A stretch of DNA of 64,000 bases from Halicephalobus mephisto (taxonomy: Eukaryota > Nematoda > Chromadorea > Rhabditida > Panagrolaimidae): contig SWDT01000157.1 in NCBI GenBank assembly GCA_009193035.1, positions 62,001-126,000 on the forward strand, read 5' to 3'. The first letter of the stretch is position 1, and the number at the start of each line of letters is the position of its first letter. The position numbers and the translations under genes are program-made. The notes beneath the pieces are model-generated. The model ran no database searches and was not told the origin of the DNA. It saw only the letters and a program-made list of their open reading frames with translations. This document shows, in pieces, positions 55,601 through 64,000 of this stretch.

Positions 55601-58600
55601 AGAAATTCACGTTGAGATAATTCTTATTTTTATAACAATACAAGTATTAAAATATTTCAGGTAGCAAAAATCTTCGTCGATAATCCTTTCCCGATGGTGA
55701 TGTGTAATCTGAGCAGTGCCATCAGATGTGTGGATATGTCTGCTTCGAAAAGAAAAATGATCACAATTGAGGAATTAGGACAATGTATCGCGATGGACAC
55801 CAGAACGAAGGAAGTCCTCTGGATCGAGAGAGCAAATAACAGTGCCGTTTTCAACATGGATAACGAGGATCTGGCTTGCTTCTCCGGATCTGGAGGAGTC
55901 TTGGGAGTAAAAGCAAAGAACTTTCCCATGTCCGTCCAGCAGATTCAGGCAATTTTTACTTTATTTAAATAATTTATAAATTTTTGAAATTTCGTAAAAT
56001 TTAATGTTTTAAAATTTTTAAAATTTTGGAATTTAACAAATGGCCATGAAGTCTTCTAGAATCTCCTGAAAGATCTCTGTATTTTTCAGAGTTTTCAAAA
56101 TCCAAAAAACTTTTTGAAATTATCTGAAATCAAAAATTCCAAAAATTCCAAAAAAGTTATAAAAATTATTTTTTGTAAAATTTATGTTTAATTTTTTATA
56201 ATAATGTTAATCCGATTTTCAGGGTTTTGTCGTGGGATTTTTCGGGAAGAACGTCCATGCCCTCCACATGTACGTCATGAATACGGTCGAAATTGCTCTG
56301 ACGAATCATCTATACCAGTACTTGGAAAAACGAATGTACAAGTAAGTTAAAAAATTTAAAAAATTAAATCCTAAAATTTCAAAAAAAATTAAATTTATAA
56401 TTAAAAAAAATAATTCATAAAAATGCGAAAAAATTATGGAAATTTTTATAAAATTCTTTAGAAAATTTTTTAAATAAATTTATTAATAATATTTCTGAAC
56501 AAATTATTTGTAATATTTTTATGAAATTAAAAAAATTAATTTAGGAAGTTTTTGAAGAATTAATTTATGAAATTTAAAAGAAATTAATTTATAAAATTTA
56601 AAAAAAAATAATTTATAAAAAATTTAAAAAAAAAAATTTATAAAAATTTAAAAAGAATTACTTTTGAAATTACAGGGAAGCTTACAAACTGGCTTCTTTG
56701 GGAGTGACTGAATCTGACTGGAAGGCCTTCGGAATCCAGGCTTTGGAGGAATTGGAGTTGGAAATTGCGAAAAAATGTTTTTGCAGAATCGGAGACTGTA
56801 AAACTTTGGTTTTGATTGCCGAACTTGAGGAAATGAAACAACGAGGAGAACCTCGAGAAATGCTTCTTGCTCATGTTTATGCTTGTTTCGGGAGATTCAG
56901 AGAAGCAGCTACGTTGTTTCAGGAAAACGGATATGAACAAAGATGTCTGGATATGTTCAGCGATTTGAGGATGTTCGATCAAGCTCAAGAATTGCTGTCC
57001 AAGGCTTCATCCGAAACCCAAAGGGCTTTGTTGAGGAAAAAAGCAGACTGGGCAGAGAACTCCAATGACGTCAAAATGGCTGCTGACATGCTCATGGCCA
57101 GTGGCGATTACGACAAAGCCATATCCCTCATGATCAACAACGATTGGCTCGATATGTAAATTTTTTTAATTTTTACACACAAAAAGTACAATTTTCGGTT
57201 CAGTAAAAAATGAAAATCATCACTGTTACAATTTTCGTCACAAATGCCAAATATTCACAAAAATGTGACGATTCTACTATGTTTCGCAGTTGTTACTGAA
57301 CCGAAAATCATGTTTTTTTATAAACTTTATAAAAAAATAATTTTTAGTTCAGTAAAAAAATGAAAATCGTCACTATTATTTTTTATTTTTTGTCATAAAT
57401 GTCGAATATTCACAAAAATGTGACGATTCTATTACATTTCGCAGTTGTTCTAAACCGAAAATTATGTTTTTTTATAAACTTTATAAAAAATAATTTTTAG
57501 TTCAGTAAAAAAATGAAAATCGTCACTATTATTTTTTATTTTTTGTCATAAATGTCGAATATTCACAAAAATGTGACGATTCTATTACATTTCGCAATTG
57601 TTACTGAACCAAAAATTATGTTTTTTTATAAAGTTTACTAAGAAAAAATATAAATTTTAGTTCAGTAAAAAATTAAATATTATTTTAAAAATTGAAATTT
57701 TTAGGATAGTGAATGCCATGAGGAAAATGGACAGAAGCGATGTCGAAACCCTCAGGAAAATCGGGGCTTATCTGGCCAGTAAACAAGAATTTACTTTAGC
57801 TTCTCGTCTGTTTCAATCTTTAAATGATTACAAGGCGATTTTACAGATGCATATTGCGGCAGAACATTGGGAAGATGTAAATTTTTAAAAATCTAAAAAA
57901 TAAAATAAATTTTTTTAGGCTTTTGTTTTGGGTCGAAGACATCCTGAACTTGCTAGAGAAGTTTATCTTCCTTATGCCCGATGGCTAGCTGAACGAGACC
58001 GATTCGAAGAAGCCCAGAGGGCCTACCACGAAGCCGGCATGGACGAAGAAGCCTTCCACGTTCTTTCCCAACTTACAGCCAATGCCGTAAACGAAAACCG
58101 ATTCAAAGATGCAGCTTACTACAATTGGCTCGTCGGAATGCAATGTCTTCAGAAGGCCGAATCGAACCATAAATACATATCCATGTTCGAAAAAGCCGAC
58201 GCCTACTACGCCTACGATGCTGTTTACAGATTTATGGTAATATTTAAATTTCAAATTTTATTAATAAAAAATTCGAAAAAATCATTTTTATTTTTTTTGA
58301 ATTTTTAAATTCCCGCGCAAAAACAGTAATTTTAATAAAAAATAAAAAAAATTGAAAATCAGACAAATTGTTTCAAAAAAATTCTAAATTTTTAAAAATT
58401 TTCTAATATTTTTTTATTTTTTAAATTCTTATCAATTTTTTAAAATTTTTATATTTTTATATTTTTTATTTTTTTAGAATTTTTTAATTTTTTCGATTTT
58501 TTCGATTTTTTAGAATTTTTTTTTGATTTTTTTATAAAATTATTGTTATTATTTCAGACAGAACCGTTTACTGACAAATCCCAGGATACTTTGTTCAACA

Positions 58601-60400
58601 TGGCCAGATATCTGGCGTTAAACATGGGATTCGAAAAAATTTCAAAAGTGAATGTGTATTACACTCTCGCGAAACTAGGCAGAGCACATGGGGCTTACAA
58701 AACAGCCAGACAAGCCCTGGATCAACTGAGATCACTAGTCATACCTCTACAGTACCAGAATTTGATAGATATTGCTTCTTTGGAAATCAGAGCTACACCA
58801 TTCAGCGACACCGAAGACCTCATGCCGGTGTGCTACCGTTGTGGTGTCAGCAACCCTATCCTCGAAGGAAACGAGTGTGTTCACTGCGGATGTGGATTTG
58901 TGTATTCTTTTGCTACTTTCGGTAAGATTTCCAAATTCAGACAATACTTTTTACTTTTTTTTACTTTTTATTCCTATATCGCACATCAAAGTTCTACAAC
59001 AAATTATAATTTAAATTTAAACAATTCAATTCTAAATGTTGTTTCCTTTGACCCAGCTTTCCAGTTGGAGTCGTACGTAGGGGGCAGCACGGGTTGGTGA
59101 GAAAATGTGCCCCGTGGCATCGAACTCGGCCTTCTTGCATTCAAGCGCGTCTGCGAGATCGTCGCTCCATCTTTTCCGGGGCCTTCCGAGTGGGCGCTTC
59201 TTCTTCGGGTTCCATAGGGTGGTCCTCTTCGCCCAGTCGCGCGTTGCTTCTTTCGTTAGCTTTGCTGCGAAATTCCATTTTCGGATCAGCGCGCAGGTTA
59301 TCCAATCTGATAGGCTAGTTCTTTCCAAATTCAAACAATAGTTATGATTTTCTTGAAATTATCATTTTTAAACTTTTTAAAAATATGATTTTTAAAATTG
59401 TTTTTTTAAAATTATTATTATTTTTAAAAGTATTATTTTTTTAAATTTTGAATTCCCGCGCAAAGGGCGAGAGAACGTAAAAATGGGGAAAATGGCAAAT
59501 CTGGCAATTTAGCAAAATCGACTCGCTGTTTTCTCTCTCTCTCTTTTTCCTAAATTTTTTAACTTTTTAGAAAATCCTAAAAATTTGTGTTAAAAAATTC
59601 CTTAAAACTTTATTTTTGATTTTTACAGTAGTATAATTGTTATTTTTCTTTCCAGAAGTCTTACCTCTGGTAGAATTCAAACTTGAAGATGGTTTATCCG
59701 ACGAAGAAGCCATCAACTGCATCAACGCCGAGCCTCCCGTCGACGGAGACCAGGTTAGTCCTTTCAAGACATCCAGCAAGAATCCCATCTTGAAACTTCG
59801 TAAAGATCAGCTTTTATCTATGGATAGGAATCAAATTTTCGTCTGCAAGTTTCCTCTTCCGCTGAAAACAAGGTACTACTACAACATGATCGCCGAAATC
59901 AGTTTTTCCAAATGCTTTGCTTGTAACAAAGTAAGTTTTTGTTTTTATTAAAATTTAAGTTTTTATTATATAGTTTAAAACTATAATTTTTCATATTTTT
60001 AAAATCAACTTTTTATAACAATTAAAAAATTATTTTTTATAAGAATTAAAAAATTATTTTTTATAAAAATTAAAAAATTATTTTTTATATAACCTAAAAA
60101 ATCAACTTTTTATATAACTTAAAAATTCAAAATTTTTATAAAATTATATTTTTAGGTTATATAAAAATTAAACTTTGTTTTTAATAGGAGAATTCTTTAT
60201 ATAATCTAAATTTCCACTTTTATGATTTATTATTTTTACGTGAAAAATTCTTTTTTACATAGTTTAATTATTTACAGATCTTCCAATTGGACGAATTCGA
60301 GATGGTGCTTCTACAAGAAGGTCACTGTCCTTTCTGCAGGACCCCGCACGGAAGGAACGAGAATAACACTTCTGACGACGAAGAAGACATGGGTTTTTAG
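49680..60400 (+). CDS. daf-10: DAF-10 / IFT122, IFT-A complex protein
   Basis: Retrograde intraflagellar transport subunit of ciliated neurons. Exons 49680-49738, 49785-49847, 51844-51968, 52303-52732, 53088-53163, 53319-53523, 54292-54773, 55661-55948, 56223-56341, 56676-57155, 57705-57876, 57919-58236, 58558-58921, 59656-59930 and 60278-60400 join in phase to 1192 residues, the family length. The start MRPTLAW resembles human MRAVLTW. WD40 repeats occupy about 40-580 ([45 protein letters not shown]). TPR-like helices occupy about 590-1030 ([13 protein letters not shown] [20 protein letters not shown]). The end has two CxxC pairs ([26 protein letters not shown]). Exon 8 is followed by GCAATT, a GC-AG intron. 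flp-1 lies antisense in intron 2. An RTE remnant, MITEs and palindromes sit in other introns. Confidence 0.96.
49855..50265. repeat. Polypyrimidine/polypurine tract
   Basis: About 350-400 bases almost purely C and T on the plus strand (TTTTCCTCTTTTTCCATTTT, TTTTTCTTCTTTTTCTTTTT). It lies in daf-10 intron 2 beyond the 3' end of flp-1. Long frames here are artefacts of this composition. Confidence 0.9.
50464..51595 (-). CDS. flp-1: FLP-1 FMRFamide-like neuropeptide precursor, nested in daf-10
   Basis: Exons 51595-51370, 51328-51161 and 50672-50464 give a 200-residue prepropeptide. A signal peptide ([18 protein letters not shown]) and an acidic spacer end in NMEKR, as in C. elegans FLP-1 (KMEKR). 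Glycine-amidated peptides between basic sites are [77 protein letters not shown] and the terminal KPNFLRF. A short SGQLKFGKK stands where C. elegans has SAAVKSLGKK. One unit, [11 protein letters not shown], has lost the FLRFG end. Both introns interrupt the G of an amidation or cleavage unit. The gene lies fully inside daf-10 intron 2, on the other strand. Released peptides would act on neuronal and muscle GPCRs. Confidence 0.96.
53840..54065. repeat. About 55-bp tandem repeat, four copies, daf-10 intron 6
   Basis: Units contain CTTGGTCTCGAACAGATTTC and CTTTGTACCGACAGAAAGCG, with variants. The array is more GC-rich than the surrounding intron and open in frame on both strands. Confidence 0.85.
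55141..55316. mobile_element. pogo/Tigger-like MITE, copy 1 (176 bp)
   Basis: Terminal inverted repeats CAGTAGAACTTGGATATAAG and, at the other end, ATATCCAATTTCTACTG, bounded by TA on both sides as in Tc1/mariner/pogo insertions. No transposase frame. In daf-10 intron 7. Confidence 0.75.
55377..55476. mobile_element. pogo/Tigger-like MITE, copy 2 (100 bp)
   Basis: Same ends (ACTAGAACTTGGATATGGGA ... TATCCAAGTTCTACTGTA) and shared inner motif ATACGCTTTCCCCGGTTCC. Shorter than copy 1 by an internal deletion. 60 bp from copy 1 in the same intron. Confidence 0.72.
57174..57320. repeat. Palindromic element, copy D
   Basis: Ends CAATTTTCGGTTCAGTAA and TTACTGAACCGAAAATCATG are near-perfect inverted complements. 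Core TTCACAAAAATGTGACGATT. In daf-10 intron 10. Confidence 0.85.
57321..57630. repeat. Palindromic element, copies E and F in tandem
   Basis: Two units of about 152 bp (starting near 57321 and 57473), almost identical to each other: TTTTTAGTTCAGTAAAAAAA, CATAAATGTCGAATATTCAC, TGTGACGATTCTATTACATT. They directly follow copy D, giving three head-to-tail units. Confidence 0.85.
59032..59334 (-). mobile_element. RTE-type non-LTR retrotransposon remnant (C-terminal end of ORF2)
   Basis: A 100-codon open frame on the minus strand reads [20 protein letters not shown], then [23 protein letters not shown]. This is the characteristic C-terminal segment after reverse transcriptase in RTE-like elements (RKW..AGH.AR...D.WA, GRPxxRWxDD). 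It is inserted antisense in daf-10 intron 13, 5'-truncated, with no RT domain. The block is GC-rich compared with its surroundings, so it may be fairly recent. Confidence 0.8.
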
Positions 60401-60487
60401 TATTAAAATAACTCATTATTTCTTGAAATTACATTACTTGAAAATAAACAACTCACAAGGGTTATAAAATATTCAAAATTAATAATT

Positions 60488-61304
60488 TTAGTGTTTTAAT
60501 TCAATAACTTTCTGGTTAATAGGGGTTTCTTTGGAATCGTCGGCTTCCATAGAGTCCTCGGGTTGATCAGGGTTGGTTTCTAAAACAATGTGATGAGAAG
60601 CAGGGTGTTCCGGAAAGTCGTCTTCCATCGGGGGGTTGGGTTCTACGATGCCCGGGGAGTTTGTGTTTTTTGTATTTTCATTCGAATCCACAGTAGGTAA
60701 AGAAAGTCCTTCAGAATGTCGTTCATCTGAAGCATCGTTTTCCATGGAGTTGTCGTTTCCGGAAATGACCAAATTCGGGCTTTCTAAATTTGTATTTTTG
60801 TCAACGTTAGTTGAAGACACGTCATCAGAATCCTTTTCTCCAGAAACCTCTTTCACATCATCGTCTTCCATCGAGTTAGGTAATTCAATAACTTCCATAG
60901 AATCAGCAGTGACGTTATCTCCAATATCTTCTTCGAAAATTACATCGTCTTCAATGACGTCCGCACGGAACGAAGGCGAAAGAGAAATCGGAAGAGGCTG
61001 AAATTTTTCGAATTAAAAATTGATATATGAAAACACTACTTACACGAGCGTTTATGGTGCTGACAGCTGCCACAGGAACGTGTTGCTTGATGATGAAGGT
61101 ATTAGGAAGACTGTAGGCTACATTCTCGCCTTGATCGTCGGGGATTTTCTGATTTGGTAAAGCAGCTGGATTTCCTACAGAACTACGAAGTAATTTGAGC
61201 TCCAGACGTCTAGTAAAATCATCAACTTGACGGACACGACGAACATTGAATCCAGAACTCCAGGAAACAGCACAAGCTAGAATGAAAATCCAAAAAACAC
61301 GCAT
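60488..61304 (-). CDS. Secreted acidic repeat protein, uncharacterised
   Basis: Exons 61304-61044 and 60997-60488, both phase 0, encode 256 residues. A clear signal peptide (VFWIFILACAVSWSSG) is followed by RRVRQVDDF, which may be a dibasic processing site. The rest is disordered and strongly acidic. About four loose repeats of 30-40 residues each carry a core such as PNSMEDDDVKE, DNSMENDASDE, NPPMEDDFPE or EDSMEADDSKE, separated by N/S/T-rich linkers. There are almost no cysteines. I know no family for it; an extracellular matrix or cuticle-associated role, or calcium binding by the acidic repeats, is conceivable but unproven. It converges on daf-10, with 87 bases between the stops. Confidence 0.75.
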
Positions 61305-62249
61305 CCCGAAACCAAGCGTTGTTAATAAAACTACCTAACAGGTGAAATGACGACAATACACAGTGATGACCATCCGAAAGAGCGAATGGATGAGGGCGAA
61401 ACAAATTTACCAGATTTTCCGTAATTTTTGAATAAAAAATCGCAGATATTGCGGACTGGTTTCAACAACTTTTACAAAAAATTTCTGCAAACATCTCAAA
61501 GGTCAATCGTAACAATTTCACTTTCTGACAGAGTTCCAAATGCTGATTCGAATGATATACAATATTATAAGGAAAAAGTCAAATTGGATATATGAAAATT
61601 TATCTTGAAAATTACTTCCTAAAGTACTGCTGAAAACCTTATTAATTTAATAGTTACAGAACTGAACAAAATGTTGATATATTAAATAGAACAAGTAAAT
61701 TGTCAGATATCAACTAATGTAAAATTGTTGACGATTATCAGCTCTGGAGCGAAATCCAATGAATTTAACTAGTACTCCGAAATTATCTCAATTCGACTTT
61801 TTTGAATTTGTTCAAATGCAAAAACCAATCCACTGTAATTTCAAAAACAACATTAGTTGTATCATTTCGTACTTATAACTTGAATTTTTATTTTTTTTTG
61901 ACTGACAACTCTTTTTTCGATTCAGAAATTATAACATAAATATTTTTCCTTAGCTTAAAAGTGAAAAATTTCATAAAAATCTGCAAAATTTATATTTTTC
62001 GTACTTTTTAAATTCATCAAAAATTCTACACTTATTAAAAAATAAAATAAAAATCAGTCAAATCTTCAAAAATACCAAAAAAATTAAAAATAATTTTTTA
62101 ACAAAACAAAAAATAAAACCAAATTACTAAGGACAACTTTCTTCACATGTTAGTTTTATTTCGACTTCCTCTACACCTCCAGAATCAATAATTTTAAATC
62201 AACAAGAAAGAAATAATCAATGATTACAGACATAAACACAGATATTAAG
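61305..62249. other. Intergenic region between two minus-strand genes
   Basis: AT-rich and mostly non-repetitive. Holds the promoter of the secreted protein gene on its left and the 3' UTR of the WD40 gene on its right. No RNA gene or repeat recognised. Confidence 0.5.
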
Positions 62250-64000
62250 CTAAACCCACGGGAAGATCATTGGGATAAATGGAACTGATCTTTCTGCTGC
62301 TTCTGTTCTTCCTAACTTAGTAGTCATCCTTCTTGTCAGCATATTAGACAACCTCCACACAAAAACACAGCCACTGTAAGACACAACAACAAGTCTTCTG
62401 AAACAAATTGATTAATAATATTCTACTTTTTAAAATTCTTCGGATTCCTTCCTAAAAGACATTCAAAAGCCTTACAAATACAATCCTAAATACCAAAAGT
62501 ACCAAAATTCCTGACATTTTTTAAAATTTCGAAACTATTAGTTGTACTGTATTCTGCAAACCTCTCAATTTCTAAACCAAAAACTTCAAATATGACATCA
62601 GTAATTCAAATCTTACTAAATCGATTCCAAAAACAAACAGTACCCTCCCTAATATCGCAAAATAACCCCAATTACAACTAAAATTCCCAAAATTAAAACA
62701 AAAAACAACCCACCTACAATCTGGCGTAAACGCAATAGCCGTAACAGAATCCGATTGTCCATTAAGTACAGCCACACATTCTCCTGTTGCTATATCAATA
62801 ATATTCACATATCTATCCGAACATACAGTAGCTGCAAACGTTCCCGACGGATCTAATGCCAATTTCGTCAAAGTCCCTTCTTCACATAATGTTCCTTTAA
62901 CTTGTTTTACCATTTTTCCATTAACAGTAAAAGTTCGAATTTGTCTATCTTGACAAGCAAACAACAATGTATCATCCAGACCTGTTGTTAAATAATTCAG
63001 TCCAGAAGGAGAATTAAACTGATTTCTTCTTTCTAAGGAAACATTTCCACCTCCGGATATTGTCAATCTCCGAATAACGACCAATTTATCAGTTCCGCAG
63101 GTAAACATTTCAAATCCAGAAAGATTTGGCACAAATTTAATCGAATTAACACTACTAGAATGGTCTTCAATTGATTGGATATGAGTATAATTGTTATCCG
63201 CATCGAACAAATGTATAAGTCTATCACGTCCACCTGTGGCCAAAATACATATAGAATTATAATTCCTCGGATCAGAATACTCAGCACACAATATTTCTCC
63301 ATCATGAGCTTCAATCCATGCAACTTTTTTAAATTCCGGTGTAGTCATATCAAATATACCCAAATTTCCATCTTTAAATCCTGCTGCCAATTGTGTACCA
63401 TCATATTTTAATTTCAAACATTTAGCACCTGTATATAAATCTAACCCATCATTAAATACCATTCCACCATTATTATCATATGTATCTTTGAACAATTTTA
63501 CATCATCCATAATGAATAAAATCTTCTTCAATTCAGGTGACAAAATATTCGATGTTAAAACAGGATTAGAAATATCTTGATCATCAAAATTCCAAAATCT
63601 AATCGTAGCGTCCACTCCAGAAGTGATAAATGTGCCTGCAGACAACCATGGAAAATCCACTGGTACCATTTCTAGATCCATAATCGCTCCAATATGATTC
63701 CTATAGCCATGGATCAAACTTTGTCTAAAATCCCTCGACAACGACCATTGATAAATCGATCTATCACTATACAGTACTGTTAGCACGTTTAATTTTTGAA
63801 AATAAACAATAGATCGTACATCCGGAAATGGTGCTGACACAGAACTTGCTTTTGCAACACTTTGGTAAAATTCAGGATAATCAGATGCACTAGATACATC
63901 ATGATACAAAAAATGCGGTTTTCCAGCCAAATGCATAACTTCAAAGGTTTCTGTATGAATGGCACGAATAATTCCGTTCGAAAATCCAATAAGTAGATAA
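62250..64000 (-). CDS. WDR62/MAPKBP1-like WD40 protein, 3' part; runs off the right edge
   Basis: The last two exons are 64000-62714 (continuing beyond the window) and 62397-62250, in phase; 477 residues are visible. The long exon covers the second WD40 propeller: VRSIVYFQKLNVLTVLYSD, FITSGVDATIRFWNFDD, LATGGRDRLIHLFD, MFTCGTDKLVVIR, LACQDRQIRTFTVNGK-type repeats and ATVCSDRYVNIIDIATGE. The final exon has VVVSYSGCVFVWRLSNMLTR, the point where human WDR62 and MAPKBP1 leave the propeller. The vertebrate proteins act at spindle poles and as JNK scaffolds. Here the protein stops about 30 residues later, so the long C-terminal tail with JNK docking and dimerisation is absent, unless another isoform uses exons further 3'. 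The first propeller is outside the window. Confidence 0.85.

Overview
The window is nematode genomic DNA. The coding exons are recognisably metazoan. Introns have TTTCAG-type acceptors, and the shortest are only 43-49 nt. Non-coding DNA is extremely AT-rich and full of short tandem repeats, with dispersed motifs such as GTGTCGAGACC and GAATTCCCGCGC that I know from rhabditid (Caenorhabditis-type) introns. flp-1 and daf-10 lie together. From memory, daf-10, flp-1, jac-1 and lag-1 are all on C. elegans chromosome IV, so a rhabditid relative of C. elegans and a segment of the chromosome IV equivalent is the best guess. I cannot name the species.

Layout, left to right. (1) 1-895, minus: 5' half of a glucosylceramidase (GBA) gene cut by the window edge. 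(2) 2318-3537, plus: unrecognised 366-aa protein. (3) 4897-7436, plus: unrecognised basic 176-aa protein. (4) 7617-11123 or further, minus: orphan 7TM GPCR. (5) 12634-13100, minus: 126-aa protein. (6) 14022-16503, minus: GALNT10-like polypeptide GalNAc-transferase. (7) 17038-20107, plus: a divergent CSL (RBPJ/Su(H)/LAG-1) transcription factor. (8) 20108-31233: an 11-kb repeat-rich region without a gene I can support. (9) 31234-48145, plus: jac-1, a p120-catenin with four FN3 domains before the armadillo domain, alternative C-termini and a probable internal promoter. (10) 49680-60400, plus: daf-10 (IFT122), with flp-1 (50464-51595, minus) nested antisense inside its second intron. (11) 60488-61304, minus: secreted acidic repeat protein. 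(12) 62250-64000, minus: 3' part of a WDR62/MAPKBP1-like WD40 protein.

These genes do not form one pathway. The most informative structures are the daf-10/flp-1 nest with a perfect RFX X-box 42 bp before the daf-10 ATG, the internal first exon and DSWV/non-DSWV ends of jac-1, the fast-evolving CSL protein, and several mobile or repeat families. The latter are a six-copy palindromic element, two pogo-like MITEs, an RTE-like retrotransposon remnant, and tRNA-derived SINE-like copies. Exon boundaries were read by eye from splice consensus and reading phase; all fully listed genes close in frame.
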